A stretch of 64,000 nt of DNA, taken from contig CAWBWU010000011.1 of assembly GCA_963792655.1 (NCBI GenBank), positions 372,001-436,000 of the forward strand, written 5' to 3'. The position numbers and the translations under genes were made by a program. Below the pieces are notes generated by a model. It saw nothing but the letters and a program-made list of their open reading frames with translations. It was not told where the DNA came from and searched no databases. Shown piece after piece: positions 30,715-39,958 of the stretch (position 1 is its first letter; the number at the start of each line of letters is the position of its first letter). The DNA comes from DOZZ01 sp963792655 (lineage in GTDB: Bacteria > Acidobacteriota > Terriglobia > Bryobacterales > Bryobacteraceae).

Positions 30715-31538
30715 GCCCGTTTGCCTGCGGGCCTGGTGCGGCGGTCGGGGTGTGACTGCGAGCCTTGCAGTCGCGCGATGGCAGCGGCCGCAAAGAGGCG
30801 GGTTGCAGGGCGCTTGTCGGTTAACAATGGCTCGAGCCTGGGGACCTCATCAATGCGTCCGCGTTCGCCGAGGGCCTTTGCAGCGGCAGCGCGCACTGCT
30901 GGGTTCTTGTCGTTCAGCGCGGCCTCGAGATCGCGTAGTGTCGCAGGGTCGGAGTCTTTGGCGAGCAGCGAAGCGGACATCACGCGCGCGGGTGCGCCTT
31001 TGTCTTTGAACAGGTCTTCTGCAAAACCGAGCGGAAGCGCGAAGGGGCCCAGCAACATTCCGGCGCCTTCGTTCAATCCCAACTTCACGAGACCGGCACG
31101 ATCCTGCAGCTTGCCTTGCGCATCATGCATCATGCCGTGCATGGCACCGGCATCCGACTTGCCTTCGCCATCGAGCACGGCGGCGATGAGCTTGCGGCCC
31201 GCGTAGTCTTTCATCTTCCAGAGCGCTTGTGCGGCTGTGAACGCAACGCTGGGATTGGGATCGTCGAGCAGTTTGGTGAGCGCGGGGATGGAGTGCCGCG
31301 AGTTCAATTCTCCGAGTTGCTGAGCAGCCGTGCGCCGCACATCTTCCGAGGTGTCGGAGCAAGCATGCTCGACCATCTGCAAAGCGCGTGGCTGCAGACC
31401 GATCGATGAGATCGCCAACACCGCCTGGAGGCGCATCGTTTCGCTATGGTTCTGCGCGGCTTGATTGAGCAAATCCCACGCACTCTCGGCGTAAAGACCC
31501 GTGCACAGCGAAAACAGAATTACGAAGGATCGCAACAT
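30711..31538 (-). CDS. Exported HEAT-repeat protein
   Basis: From ATG 31538 the protein is 275 residues with a signal peptide (MLRSFVILFSLCTGLYA). Armadillo/HEAT units follow, such as RLQAVLAISSIG, EDVRRTAAQQLGELN, PSVAFTAAQALWKMKD, ATLRDLEAALNDKNPAVRAAAAKALGERG and ATRLFAAAAIARLQG, of the PBS-lyase type. Such repeats form protein-binding superhelices. A longer frame to 31583 begins inside the REP palindrome and is rejected because it would hide the signal peptide. The gene is coupled to the downstream secreted gene by a four-base overlap. Confidence 0.82.
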   Translation of the reverse strand: MLRSFVILFSLCTGLYAESAWDLLNQAAQNHSETMRLQAVLAISSIGLQPRALQMVEHACSDTSEDVRRTAAQQLGELNSRHSIPALTKLLDDPNPSVAFTAAQALWKMKDYAGRKLIAAVLDGEGKSDAGAMHGMMHDAQGKLQDRAGLVKLGLNEGAGMLLGPFALPLGFAEDLFKDKGAPARVMSASLLAKDSDPATLRDLEAALNDKNPAVRAAAAKALGERGRIDEVPRLEPLLTDKRPATRLFAAAAIARLQGSQSHPDRRTRPAGKRA

Positions 31539-31563
31539 TCTTACGGAGTATAAACCCCCGACT

Positions 31564-31643
31564 TTACCGAGCCGCGACAGCAATGGAGCGGGCTGGTCAG
31601 GTTACTCGGCAAAACCCGCTCCATTGCTGTCGCGGCTCGGTAA
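31564..31643. repeat. REP1: perfect 29-bp inverted repeat
   Basis: Arms 31564-31592 and 31615-31643 are exact reverse complements of 29 bases around a 22-base loop. With one bulged base the pairing extends a few bases further out. The core contains CAGCAATGGAGCGGG and its complement. It lies between the RAYT 3' end and the HEAT-repeat gene. Confidence 0.93.
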
Positions 31644-31685
31644 GTCGGTGCGCGGCATTATTGGCGAGGAAAGCCACGACGACTG

Positions 31686-31751
31686 CAGCGATGGAGCGGG
31701 CTGGTCACGTTACCCGCCATAACCCGCTCCATTGCTGTCGCGGCTCGGTAA
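31686..31751. repeat. REP2: second palindromic copy
   Basis: The right arm (31723-31751) is identical over 29 bases to the right arm of REP1, 108 bases away. The left arm (31686-31700) is a shorter, one-mismatch copy of the REP1 left arm. The loops share CTGGTCA and GTTAC but differ elsewhere. The RAYT stop codon and last 13 codons lie inside this copy. Confidence 0.9.
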
Positions 31752-32228
31752 GTCTGCAAAGGGGTTGAATACTGCCATGGGTTCGCCCTGTCGGTTGACC
31801 ACGTAGTCGACTGCTGCTTCTAATCCGGCCTGATCCCAAAGGTAACGGGTGCTACCGTGGCGCGCCCACGTGTGCGTGCGTCGAAGTGCGCGGGAAGCGT
31901 ACTTCTTGAACTCTTCCATCGCGCGGTCCGCGTCTGGGGCGCCGGAAACAATGATGTGAACATGGGTGCTGCGGACGTGAACAGCAACTAGACACCAACC
32001 CCGAAACTCCGCATGCTGCCTGATGGATGCAAGCACCGTTTCCCGAGCAGGTGCGTCCAGCACGACTGGAGCACCGACCATCAGAGCGCGCTCATAGCAC
32101 TGCCACCCGGGATGGTCCGTGATGAATCGCGTGCCGTGAAGGTTGTGATTGCGATCTACAGATTGTGCCGCGTCACCATGCAATCGGTGACCGTAGCAGG
32201 AGAACGTGAGGAAGTGGGCGAGCAGCAA
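31710..32228 (-). CDS. REP-associated tyrosine transposase (RAYT, IS200/Y1 family)
   Basis: The 172-residue protein has the Y1 transposase fold: an opening LLAHFLTFSCY, the HUH-type metal motif in VRSTHVHIIVSG (His89, His91) and a catalytic tyrosine candidate Tyr142 in AAVDYVVNRQGEP. Known RAYTs nick and rejoin single-stranded DNA at REP hairpins and are usually single-copy and domesticated. REP copies lie directly after its 3' end and about 40 bases before its start. The last 13 residues (LPSRDSNGAGYGG) are read from the REP2 palindrome itself. No IS ends typical of IS200 mobility were identified. Confidence 0.85.
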   Translation of the reverse strand: MLLAHFLTFSCYGHRLHGDAAQSVDRNHNLHGTRFITDHPGWQCYERALMVGAPVVLDAPARETVLASIRQHAEFRGWCLVAVHVRSTHVHIIVSGAPDADRAMEEFKKYASRALRRTHTWARHGSTRYLWDQAGLEAAVDYVVNRQGEPMAVFNPFADLPSRDSNGAGYGG

Positions 32229-32265
32229 AGAGGAAAGTGTCAGACGTCCGCCAGGATTCTCGGAA

Positions 32266-32285
32266 TGCTGTCGCGGCTCGGTTAG
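32266..32285. repeat. REP3: half-site
   Basis: TGCTGTCGCGGCTCGGT (32266-32282) repeats the inner part of the REP1/REP2 right arm in the same orientation. Its mate arm is absent. It abuts the stop codon of the downstream Hsp70-family gene (32282-32284), so a REP end sits at that gene's terminus. Confidence 0.75.
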
Positions 32286-34893
32286 ACTCTCAGCACTAAA
32301 CCTGACGGTAATGCTTCGCCGAAGATGCGGCCCATGGCCAGGTCGCTGCGTTGGTCTTCGCCTTCGAGGATGGCGAGTTGCTTGTCGTTAGTGAGCTTGG
32401 CGCGAACGCCGGCGCGGATGGCGGGTGGTACGTCGCGTGTCGGGTCGCCGGTTTGGCGCGCGAGGGTGGCCAGCGTGTCACTTGCGTGCGGCGCGTTCAG
32501 CATGGCTTCGATCCATCGCGTTGCGGTGGCCGGCGTCACGGTCTGATTCACTGGACCATAGAACAACTCGCGTGCGCCTAAGCGCATCAAGCACCAGAGA
32601 TCCGTATCGCGAAAACCTTCCTTTTTGCCCTGCTTCACGAGAGCATCACCGAGTTCCGTCTTGGTGGATGCAGGCAGCAGTTCGAGGCTCGCCGCCGTGC
32701 GCCACATCTCGCGCAGCAGACTGGAGTTTACCCGCTGCTTCTTCGTGCCGCGCGGGAGCAGAAATCGGCGGTGAGGCGCTGGAAGATGTCGACCTGCTGG
32801 TTGCGATTCATGCCGCCCGCGACACGTCCCCAAAAGATCCACCAGTCGATTTCGTTCTGCACTTGATTCGCAAACTGCGGACCGGCCTGGTAGATGCGAC
32901 GGGCCTGGTCCACACGAAAGTCATCGCCGGTGAAATCCAAAGCCGGGCCGCAAGCAGAAGCCGCCCAGGTTCAGCCAGCGCACTTCATGCGCAGCGCTCT
33001 TTTTGCGGCCTTCGATGTTCGCGAGGAACACATCAGCAAACTGACGGATGACGTGCAGCGGCCATGAGTTTCGTCCCAATGCCAGCAACTGTTCGAGTTT
33101 TGCGGGCAACTCTTCAGGCGTGACCGCACTGGCCCCCGGCGCGAACACGGTGCGTACAAGCTCGCATCCTTGCTGTACCGCTTCTTCGCTGACCACCGCT
33201 TCGGGCCGCCGCGGACCAGCCTCGGTGGCAGCGCTCTTACGCAGCTCGAATTGCAATCGCCAACGTTGGTCGCTGATCTTCGAGTCGCACCACGTTTCGA
33301 GTGTGCCGACTTCGGTCAAGCGCGCGCCCAGCTTCACCGGGATCAGGCGCTCGCCTTGTTTGCCGAAGCGGATCACCGCTTGCAACGGCGCGTGGCGATG
33401 AAACTCGCCGGCTCAACTGCGACAACCTGACCGGGTAAGTCATCGGTACGAGTCAGGGAACTATAAAGCCGGAAGCTGACAGGGCGATTGGCGAGCAACT
33501 GCAGGTCTTCGCGATCCACTTCGAGCGTGACGCCTTCCTCAGCACCACGCGGCATCACGCAGACCGCTGCCTCTTCGCCGATGCCGATATATAAGCTGCG
33601 CGGCAAGCCTCCGCGAACCAGCACTCCCTTACCGGTGCCCCGCACATAGCTGTAGTAGGCGGCGCCGCGTCGCAACGGCCAGGTCCAAATCGCGATTGTC
33701 GAAAATCGTGGGCCGCTTGCCGTACCAGTGCTCAATGACGTCGGCTACGCGCGTGCGGCAAATCTCGGGGATGAAGAAGCCGCCATTGAACAGAATCGCG
33801 TCCGGCGCACGCCCTGCTGTTTCGAGAAAGTGCCCCAGATGTTTCGTGATGGCAGGGTCGGTCTCATAGGGCAAGCCCAACTCTCGAAACAGGCTGCGCT
33901 TTTCTTCTTTGGGCAGCGTGCCGCGAGGAACATCGGGCAGAAAGCCTTCGAGCGTCAGCTCCAACGCCTCTTCGCGCAGGATGCTGGTCTTCAGCGACTT
34001 GCCAACGATACGAGGCACCGGACCCAAGCACGCTGATCTCGACCGAAGGCAGATGCGCATCGGACAACAAGCGCTCTTTCGCCGCGGAACACTGCCGCAT
34101 CAAGGCGCTTCTCTGTCGCACGGAGATCTGTGTGCCGAGTTTATTCTCGACGAGCCATGCCAGCGTCAGATCGAGATTGTCGCCGCCGAGCAGCAGATGC
34201 TTGCCGACGGCCGTGCGTGTGAATTCCACACGGTCGCCATCGCGCGAGACATGGATCAGGCTGAAATCGCTGGTGCCGCCGCCGACATCGCAGATCAGTA
34301 CCACCTGACCATCGAACAGATTCTTGCGCGATTGCGAAAGGTTGTTCGCGATCCACGAGTAGAAGGCAGCAGAGGGCTCTTCGAGCAGCGTGACTTTGGT
34401 CAGGCCTGCCGCTGCGGCAGCCTGGAGCGTGAGCTCGCGCGCTTCTTCATCGAACGACGCGGGTACGGTGAGTACGATATCCTGCTCAGCCAGCAGCCCG
34501 CGCCTGGCGTCCTGATCCCACGCATCTCGAAACGCCGAAAGATAACGCGCGGAGACTTCCACCGGAGAATAGCGCGCGCTCCTTCCGGTGCGTCCCATGG
34601 CAGGATTTTCGCAGTGCGATCCACCGCTCCATGCGAAAGCCAGCCTTTGCCGAATGGACAAGCTTGGTGGGAACCAGCGCACCTTGTTCGCGCGCATAGA
34701 CGCCGACGGGATCTACCGGCGGCTCTAAGAACAGAAACGAAGGGAGCGTGCGCCGCGCTTCGGTGCGCCCGGCCGCGACCAGTTGCGGCACAGGAAAAAC
34801 GTGGATGGGCGGAAACGCGGTATCTTCCGCCTGAGCCGGATCGATCCAGGCAAGCGCGGAGTTAGTGGTGCCGAGATCGATCCCGACCTTCAC
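32282..34893 (-). CDS. Hsp70-family protein with DUF3731-like C-terminal region, frameshifted
   Basis: The gene spans about 870 codons, starts GTG at 34893 directly after the upstream Hsp70 stop, and needs about seven one-base corrections (near 34637, 34575, 34030, 33670, 33395, 32934 and 32758). Reassembled, the N-terminal half is an Hsp70 ATPase: VGIDLGTTNSALAW, ICDVGGGTSDFSLI, LLLGGDNLDLTLAW and AILFNGGFF. The C-terminal half (RPGFGF, GDDFRVDQARRIY, WWIFWGRVAGGMNRNQQ, LLPRGTKKQ) replaces the usual substrate domain and matches what I know as DUF3731. Such proteins are presumed chaperones or scaffolds; no client is known. The ATPase motifs are intact. Confidence 0.83.
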
Positions 34894-36630
34894 TTAACTC
34901 GCAACCTTCTCGCGCACGTTGAACTCGAGCTTCCAGCGCCGGCCATCCGCAGCCACGCACCAGAGTTGCAGCAGGCCAGTTTCGGTGACGACCGTTTCGA
35001 ACGTCACAGGCACCACACCGCCGTCGCCCGGCAAGTCACCTGCATGGGCGACATCTCTTCCAGATCGCCGCGCATATCTTCGATGATGCTTCCCGGTGCA
35101 TCGTCCTTACGAACGGCAGACGAGAAGAAGCGGAACTCCGCGGCCTCACCGGTCACCAAGCCGAATTCGCGGCTGGGTACGCGCAGGTCGGTGCCTTCTT
35201 CCATACCGAACTGCGCCACCGCGATTGCTTTATGCGGAGCGGGAATGCCCGGCACGGCAGGCATCGAACTCTCGATACCAACGTAGTAGGAACGCGAGAT
35301 GCCTCCGCGGATGCGCACTCCGCCGCCATGCCGCGCCGCGCCGTAGTAGGCGGCCCCGCGCGCGACGGCATGCATCAGGTCTTCGCCTTCAAGCGCACGC
35401 ACCGGCGCGCCATACCAATTCGCCAGCACCTGCAACAGGCGCTCGCGCACAAACCGAGCATGCAGCACGCCGCCGTTGAATAGCACGTGCGTCGGCCGCA
35501 GCCGCTCGCCTTGCTTTGCCGTGAGCAAGAAAGCGCGCGAGATGCCGCGTGACCGCTGCATCGGCAGCGTAGGGCAGGCCCAGCTCCAGTAAGCCACCGC
35601 GCCGTTTCTGCGGGTACTCATCCACAGCGGTGATTGGGAAGAAGCCTTCCAGAACTTGATCCACATCCGCCCGCTGGAGCGCTGCTTTGATCGTGCCGCC
35701 TACCAGCCCCGAACCTTTGCCGACGATCGATACCGGAACTTCATCGAGCTTCATCGCGGGATCGAGCAACATCTCTTTCGCGACGCGGCAGTTGTTCCAT
35801 AGCGCCTGCAACTGGAAGTTGTCGATGCGCGTGCCCTTTTCACCAAGCCGCGCGGCAACGGCGCGTGCGAGCGCGAGATCGATATTGTCGCCGCCGAGCA
35901 GGATGTGTTCACCGACGGCAACACGTTCGAGTTCGAGTCCGCCCGCCGCGTCTTTGACGGCGATCAGCGAAAAGTCGGTGGTGCCGCCGCCGATGTCGAT
36001 TACCAGAATCAGGTCGCCGGCGCTCACCATGTCGCGCCAGTCGGGGTGACGCGCGAGCCAGGCGTAGAACGCAGCCTGCGGCTCCTCAAGCAGCGTCAGA
36101 TTTTTATAGCCCGCTTCTTCAGCCGCCTTCTGCGTGAGTTCGCGAGCAACTTCATCGAACGACGCCGGAACGGTGACCAACACTTCCTGCTGATCCAGTG
36201 GAGCGCCGGGATGAGCAGCATCCCACGCCTGCGCGCAGATGCCGCAAGTACGCGGACGAAGCCGTAACCGGTGAAATCTTCGCCACGCCTTCGGGCGCTT
36301 GCCAGGGCAGCAGGGCCGAACCGCGGTCAACGCCAGCGTACGAAAGCCAGCTCTTCGCCGAGCCACCATGCGCCCGGAGTTCTCCAGACCGCGCTTCTGC
36401 GCGAACTTGCCGGCAACATATTCGCTCTCGGCCGCCCACGGCAAGGCAAGCGCGCCACCCGCGAATTCATTCGGGCTTGGCAGATACAGGAACGAGGGAA
36501 GCAGCGGCTCTGCGCGCACCTCGCCCGGATTCACGACCTGCTGAATCGGGAACAGTTCGATCTTTTCGCCTTCGGTGAAGGCAAGGGCAGAGTTCGTGGT
36601 GCCCAGGTCAATACCGACGATGTGGGGCAC
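34894..36630 (-). CDS. Hsp70-family protein, frameshifted
   Basis: Starting at GTG 36630 (VPHIVGIDLGTTNSALAF), this gene of about 578 codons has the Hsp70 nucleotide-binding motifs VIDIGGGTTDFSLIAV, LLGGDNIDLALARAV and VLFNGGVLHARFVRERLL. It ends after a short beta domain (VPVTFETVVTETGLLQLWC, KLEFNVREKVAS) with TAA at 34894-34896. Frame changes are needed near 36365, 36235, 35545 and 35035. It lacks a canonical DnaK substrate lid and is shorter than DnaK. The downstream Hsp70 gene begins at the next base and the upstream DUF2760-like gene ends four bases before it, so the three form one tight operon. Confidence 0.83.
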
Positions 36631-36634
36631 GGCG

Positions 36635-37144
36635 TTACTCCACTTCGATTTCCGCCGGGGCCAGCACGCGCGTATCCTGCCGGGCCGGCAATTGGGGCAG
36701 GTCAATGCTGGCTGCGCGCCATCCGCGATGCCGCAGGGTGCCGCCCGCAGGCGTTCCGGCTGGAACGTTGCCGACAAACTTCATCGTCTCGGGTGCCGCC
36801 GAGGGGGTCTTGACGTACGAGCCTTCCACGCCGTCGAGCACGGGTTCGATGCGGGCATAGCGGTTCAAAGACTCGCGGCTCTTCGACTGCACATCGCGCA
36901 CTGCAGCGCCGACTTGCTCATCGGAATACCCGCCGATGTCTTCCATCAAAAAATCCAGAAGACGCGCGTCGCGCTGCAGGATCGCGAGTATTTGCAACGC
37001 TCCGTCGGACGTCTTGATCACAGGCGCAGGCGGCACCGGCGCAGGCTTTGGGATAAGCTGCAATTCCGCCAGAATGTCTTCCGGCAAGGCACCGTCAAAC
37101 AGCAAGGCAAAGAACGAGCGAAAAGCTAAAACCAATCGATTCAA
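36635..37144 (-). CDS. DUF2760-like protein
   Basis: This 169-residue protein opens with a hydrophobic helix (LVLAFRSFFALLF), a proline-rich linker, a helical segment (ALQILAILQRDARLLDFLMEDIGGYSDEQVGAAVRDVQ) and a short beta tail. The central segment is the signature I associate with DUF2760. The family is known mainly from its position next to Hsp70 genes and has no described activity. It may anchor or recruit the two Hsp70-like proteins encoded just downstream. That is inference from operon structure. Confidence 0.75.
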   Translation of the reverse strand: MNRLVLAFRSFFALLFDGALPEDILAELQLIPKPAPVPPAPVIKTSDGALQILAILQRDARLLDFLMEDIGGYSDEQVGAAVRDVQSKSRESLNRYARIEPVLDGVEGSYVKTPSAAPETMKFVGNVPAGTPAGGTLRHRGWRAASIDLPQLPARQDTRVLAPAEIEVE

Positions 37145-37204
37145 TAGGGGACTCCGAACTTTCAGGATATCCCAGCCCGCGCGAGGGCCGAATTCGTGTG
37201 TCGC

Positions 37205-38146
37205 CTACCAGCCGTGCAATTGCTTCAGCCGGTCCAACTGACGGCGTGCCGTCTTCGCCCAATTACTGGTTGAGTCCAATTTCAGGTATGCCTTCCAGTG
37301 CGCGACGGCGCGCAAAGGATCCCCGGTACGTTCGCTTAGCAGCGCCAGATTGAAGTGCGCATCGGCGTAGCCCGGCGTGAGCTTCAGCGATTTCTGGTAG
37401 AAGTCGCGAGCCTCGTCCAAACGGCCGCGCTCATCGCACAGGTTGCCCAGATTGAATAGGGCGAGCGTGTAGCTGGGGTCGGCCGCCAGCGCGCGCCGGT
37501 AGAAGTCTTCGGCTTCGGTGTAGTGCTTCTGCCGGAAGTGAATGGTGCCGAGGTTGACCAAAGCTCCGGCCGCGCCGGGGTTGAACTGCACGGCGCGCAG
37601 GTAAGCGGTCTCGCACGCTTCAGCAGATGCGCCTGTTTCTTCGAGCGCGAGCCCGCGCTGGAACCAGCGTTCGGATTCGGCAACGTCCACTTCGGGCGTC
37701 TTGCTCTTCTGCGGGAAGGCTCGCAGCGACGGCAGATCGCCAGCGTCGAAATCGAACAGCATTTGTCCGCTAAGCGCTTCCATCTTTTGCCCGGCCACGA
37801 GTACGGAGATCTTGCGGCCGTCGGACGCGATCTTCAACTCGCTCAGCGGACGATCGATGTGCGACAACTTCTGTTTCAGCGAAACCAGAGCGCGCGCAAT
37901 CTGTTTCGGAGCGATGCGGTTCTCACTCAACTTTTGCAGCGCACGCAACGCGATCAGTTCGGAGAAGCCATACGATTCGGCGGGCGCGATCAACTCCTGA
38001 CGCTCCCAACTGCGCAGGCGCGACTCGCTCACAGCGAGCATGCGCTGCACTTCCTTTCGCGAATACTGTAGCTTCGGTTCCGTTCTGTCCCGATGCGGTG
38101 CATGGGCGGGCACGGTCGAAGTGTACCAAGCGTTGCGCGTTATCAT
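37205..38146 (-). CDS. MerR-type HTH protein with C-terminal TPR repeats
   Basis: From ATG 38146 the protein is 313 residues. Residues about 28-75 form a MerR-like winged helix (YSRKEVQRMLAVSESRLRSWERQELI). A short linker domain follows, and residues 170-300 hold three to four TPRs (ALVNLGTIHFRQKHYTEAEDFYRRAL, ALFNLGNLCDERGRLDEARDFYQKSL, AHFNLALLSERTG). MerR proteins normally bind palindromes and small molecules; the TPR half suggests a protein partner as the signal. The gene is divergent from crcB with 14 bases between starts, so it may control crcB or itself. Confidence 0.82.
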   Translation of the reverse strand: MITRNAWYTSTVPAHAPHRDRTEPKLQYSRKEVQRMLAVSESRLRSWERQELIAPAESYGFSELIALRALQKLSENRIAPKQIARALVSLKQKLSHIDRPLSELKIASDGRKISVLVAGQKMEALSGQMLFDFDAGDLPSLRAFPQKSKTPEVDVAESERWFQRGLALEETGASAEACETAYLRAVQFNPGAAGALVNLGTIHFRQKHYTEAEDFYRRALAADPSYTLALFNLGNLCDERGRLDEARDFYQKSLKLTPGYADAHFNLALLSERTGDPLRAVAHWKAYLKLDSTSNWAKTARRQLDRLKQLHGW

Positions 38147-38160
38147 GAACGTCTTTATCG

Positions 38161-38514
38161 ATGCGCTATTTATGCGTGATGGCAGGGGGCGCAACAGGTT
38201 CGTTGCTGCGCTACGTTTTGGCACAGTTTATCGTTGCGCGATGGCCCGCTAAGTTTCCGTTTGCAACGTTCCTCATCAACCTGAGCGGGTCGTTTCTGAT
38301 CGGCCTCGTGCTGGGAACCTTGGGAGATCGCGAAATGCACAACATGCGCGCGCTCCTGGTGGCCGGATTCCTCGGGGGCTACACCACCTTCTCGGCGTTT
38401 GAGTGGGAGTTATACCGGCTCGGCCGGTCCTGGACCGCGCTCACGTATGCCGTCGCGAGCGTCGTGCTCGGACTTACTTGCTGTTGGTTGGGCGCGATGT
38501 TGGCGCGCCGCTAG
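38161..38514 (+). CDS. crcB: Fluoride efflux channel CrcB/Fluc
   Basis: The 117-residue protein has four membrane helices and the family's conserved segments: GGATGSLLRY, FLINLSGSFLIG and GFLGGYTTFSAFEWE, containing the polar track and the Na+-site glycine-threonine region. It is a dual-topology dimeric fluoride channel that protects against fluoride. No fluoride riboswitch is recognisable in the few bases before it. Its 3' end overlaps the convergent GT-C gene by 41 bases. Confidence 0.93.
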   Translation: MRYLCVMAGGATGSLLRYVLAQFIVARWPAKFPFATFLINLSGSFLIGLVLGTLGDREMHNMRALLVAGFLGGYTTFSAFEWELYRLGRSWTALTYAVASVVLGLTCCWLGAMLARR

Positions 38515-39958
38515 CGGTAAGTTTCACGGCGTCGACATCGCCGAAGTTGCCGAGGTGTTGCGCGGTCCAGTGCGATAGCTCGGGCTGCTCCGCCAACGTG
38601 TGTTGCCAGTAGCGAACGCCGCCGCGCGACCCATAAATGATGAACTCTCCGCGCGCGAGCAGATCGTCATGCATCACTTTGCGAACGTACGCTTGCGCCT
38701 CGGGAGAATCGGTGAACGGAAGCTTGATAACGCGGCCCCGAACCGGGTAGAACGCCAGGTGCGAGTAGAGAAAGCCGGGCAGCGGGTAGTCGGGATTCCA
38801 TACCGGCCACTTGGCTTCGATAAACGGGCTCGGGCAAAGAACAGGGGTATCGGAAGTTGCGGTTGCGTTCACTTGCGAAGCAGCGCCCCGCCAGTCGGAG
38901 GGGCTGTGCACCGGTGTATGCCTCCAGTTGCCCGCGAACACCAGTACGCCCACTCCAAACAGCAGTGCGGCGCGTGGCAACCAAGGCTGAGGAACGAAGC
39001 GCGCGATCACGTAGGCAACGGTTAGCGCGAGGCCGGGCAATGCGATGGCGAGATAGCGCGACACAAATACGCTGTTGCCTGTCAGCCACGAAAACGCAAA
39101 GAGCGCGACGGGCTGACATAGCCACCACACGCCGATGAGTAGCGTTGACGATGAGCTGGGCCGCGCTGCGCCGCGCCACTTCAAGATCCAATGCAACGCA
39201 GCCGCGCCGAGTGCGCACGCCGCGACCAGCCCGATTTTCGATTCAAACGCAAATTGGCGCAAGCCGGGCTCGCCGATGATGACGTGATCTTTCGCCTGCC
39301 GCATCAACAGCAACGCATCGCGCAAAACCGGCAGCAGCAGCAGGCCTGTTGCAACGAATGCCGCGGCTACCTGCCACGCTCGCACCGAAGTGTCTTTCAA
39401 CCAAAGCCGCGCGCCGGCATAGATGGCGAACACTGCATAGAAGGGCCAGAAGATCAGATGCACCCGCCACAACGCTGCTGCCAGTACAACGAACAGCACC
39501 GCATGAATCCAGTGCCTACCATCCAGCCAGCGCACCAGGCACAGCACAGCGGCGGTGGCAACGAAGAGGCCGAGGGCATACGGGCGAGTGTCAATCGCCG
39601 TGAAGTTCATCAACTTCAGGCTGAAGCACGCGAATACCGCGATCCATTCGGCCCCTGGCGCAATCAAGCGGCGTGCCAGCCACGCGAGCGCCGTTAGCAT
39701 CGCGATGCTGAGCAACAGCGAAGGTATGCGGTAGATAACCTCCGACGTTCCGAAACTGCTTGCAACAGAGACTAGTGGGTAATAAAGCGAGTGCTGCAGT
39801 TGCGGGACGGCCACCAGAGACGCGTCGTGCGGATGCTGAACGATAAACACCGTCGCCATCTCGTCTACCCAGAAGCTGGAACCCAGCGGCTGAATCCAGA
39901 GCCGCAGAATCAGGCCGAGCAGTACTACCCAACGTAAGAGGCCGAGGACCCGATTCAC
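38474..39958 (-). CDS. GT-C fold integral membrane glycosyltransferase
   Basis: The 494-residue protein has about ten membrane helices and the ArnT/PMT-like entry motif FWVDEMATVFI (Asp32-Glu33), the catalytic acidic pair of polyprenyl-phosphate-sugar-dependent GT-C enzymes. A soluble periplasmic C-terminal domain follows (VRGRVIKLPFTDSPEAQAYV). The acceptor is unknown. The start is GTG, overlapping the stop of the upstream GT2 gene in GTGA. A GT2 dolichol-phosphate-sugar-synthase-like enzyme coupled to a GT-C transferase is a logical donor-maker and user pair. Confidence 0.85.
   Translation of the reverse strand: MNRVLGLLRWVVLLGLILRLWIQPLGSSFWVDEMATVFIVQHPHDASLVAVPQLQHSLYYPLVSVASSFGTSEVIYRIPSLLLSIAMLTALAWLARRLIAPGAEWIAVFACFSLKLMNFTAIDTRPYALGLFVATAAVLCLVRWLDGRHWIHAVLFVVLAAALWRVHLIFWPFYAVFAIYAGARLWLKDTSVRAWQVAAAFVATGLLLLPVLRDALLLMRQAKDHVIIGEPGLRQFAFESKIGLVAACALGAAALHWILKWRGAARPSSSSTLLIGVWWLCQPVALFAFSWLTGNSVFVSRYLAIALPGLALTVAYVIARFVPQPWLPRAALLFGVGVLVFAGNWRHTPVHSPSDWRGAASQVNATATSDTPVLCPSPFIEAKWPVWNPDYPLPGFLYSHLAFYPVRGRVIKLPFTDSPEAQAYVRKVMHDDLLARGEFIIYGSRGGVRYWQHTLAEQPELSHWTAQHLGNFGDVDAVKLTASGAPTSRPTNSK

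Noticed and set aside
31539..31583. N-terminal extension of the HEAT-repeat protein
   Set aside because: The extension is read from the REP palindrome and would bury the signal peptide.
31564..31751. CRISPR array
   Set aside because: Only two related units with palindromic arms and no regular spacers; they fit REP elements beside a RAYT, and no cas genes are present.
38147..38160. Fluoride riboswitch before crcB
   Set aside because: Only 14 bases separate the divergent starts, and no riboswitch core is recognisable in the adjoining sequence.
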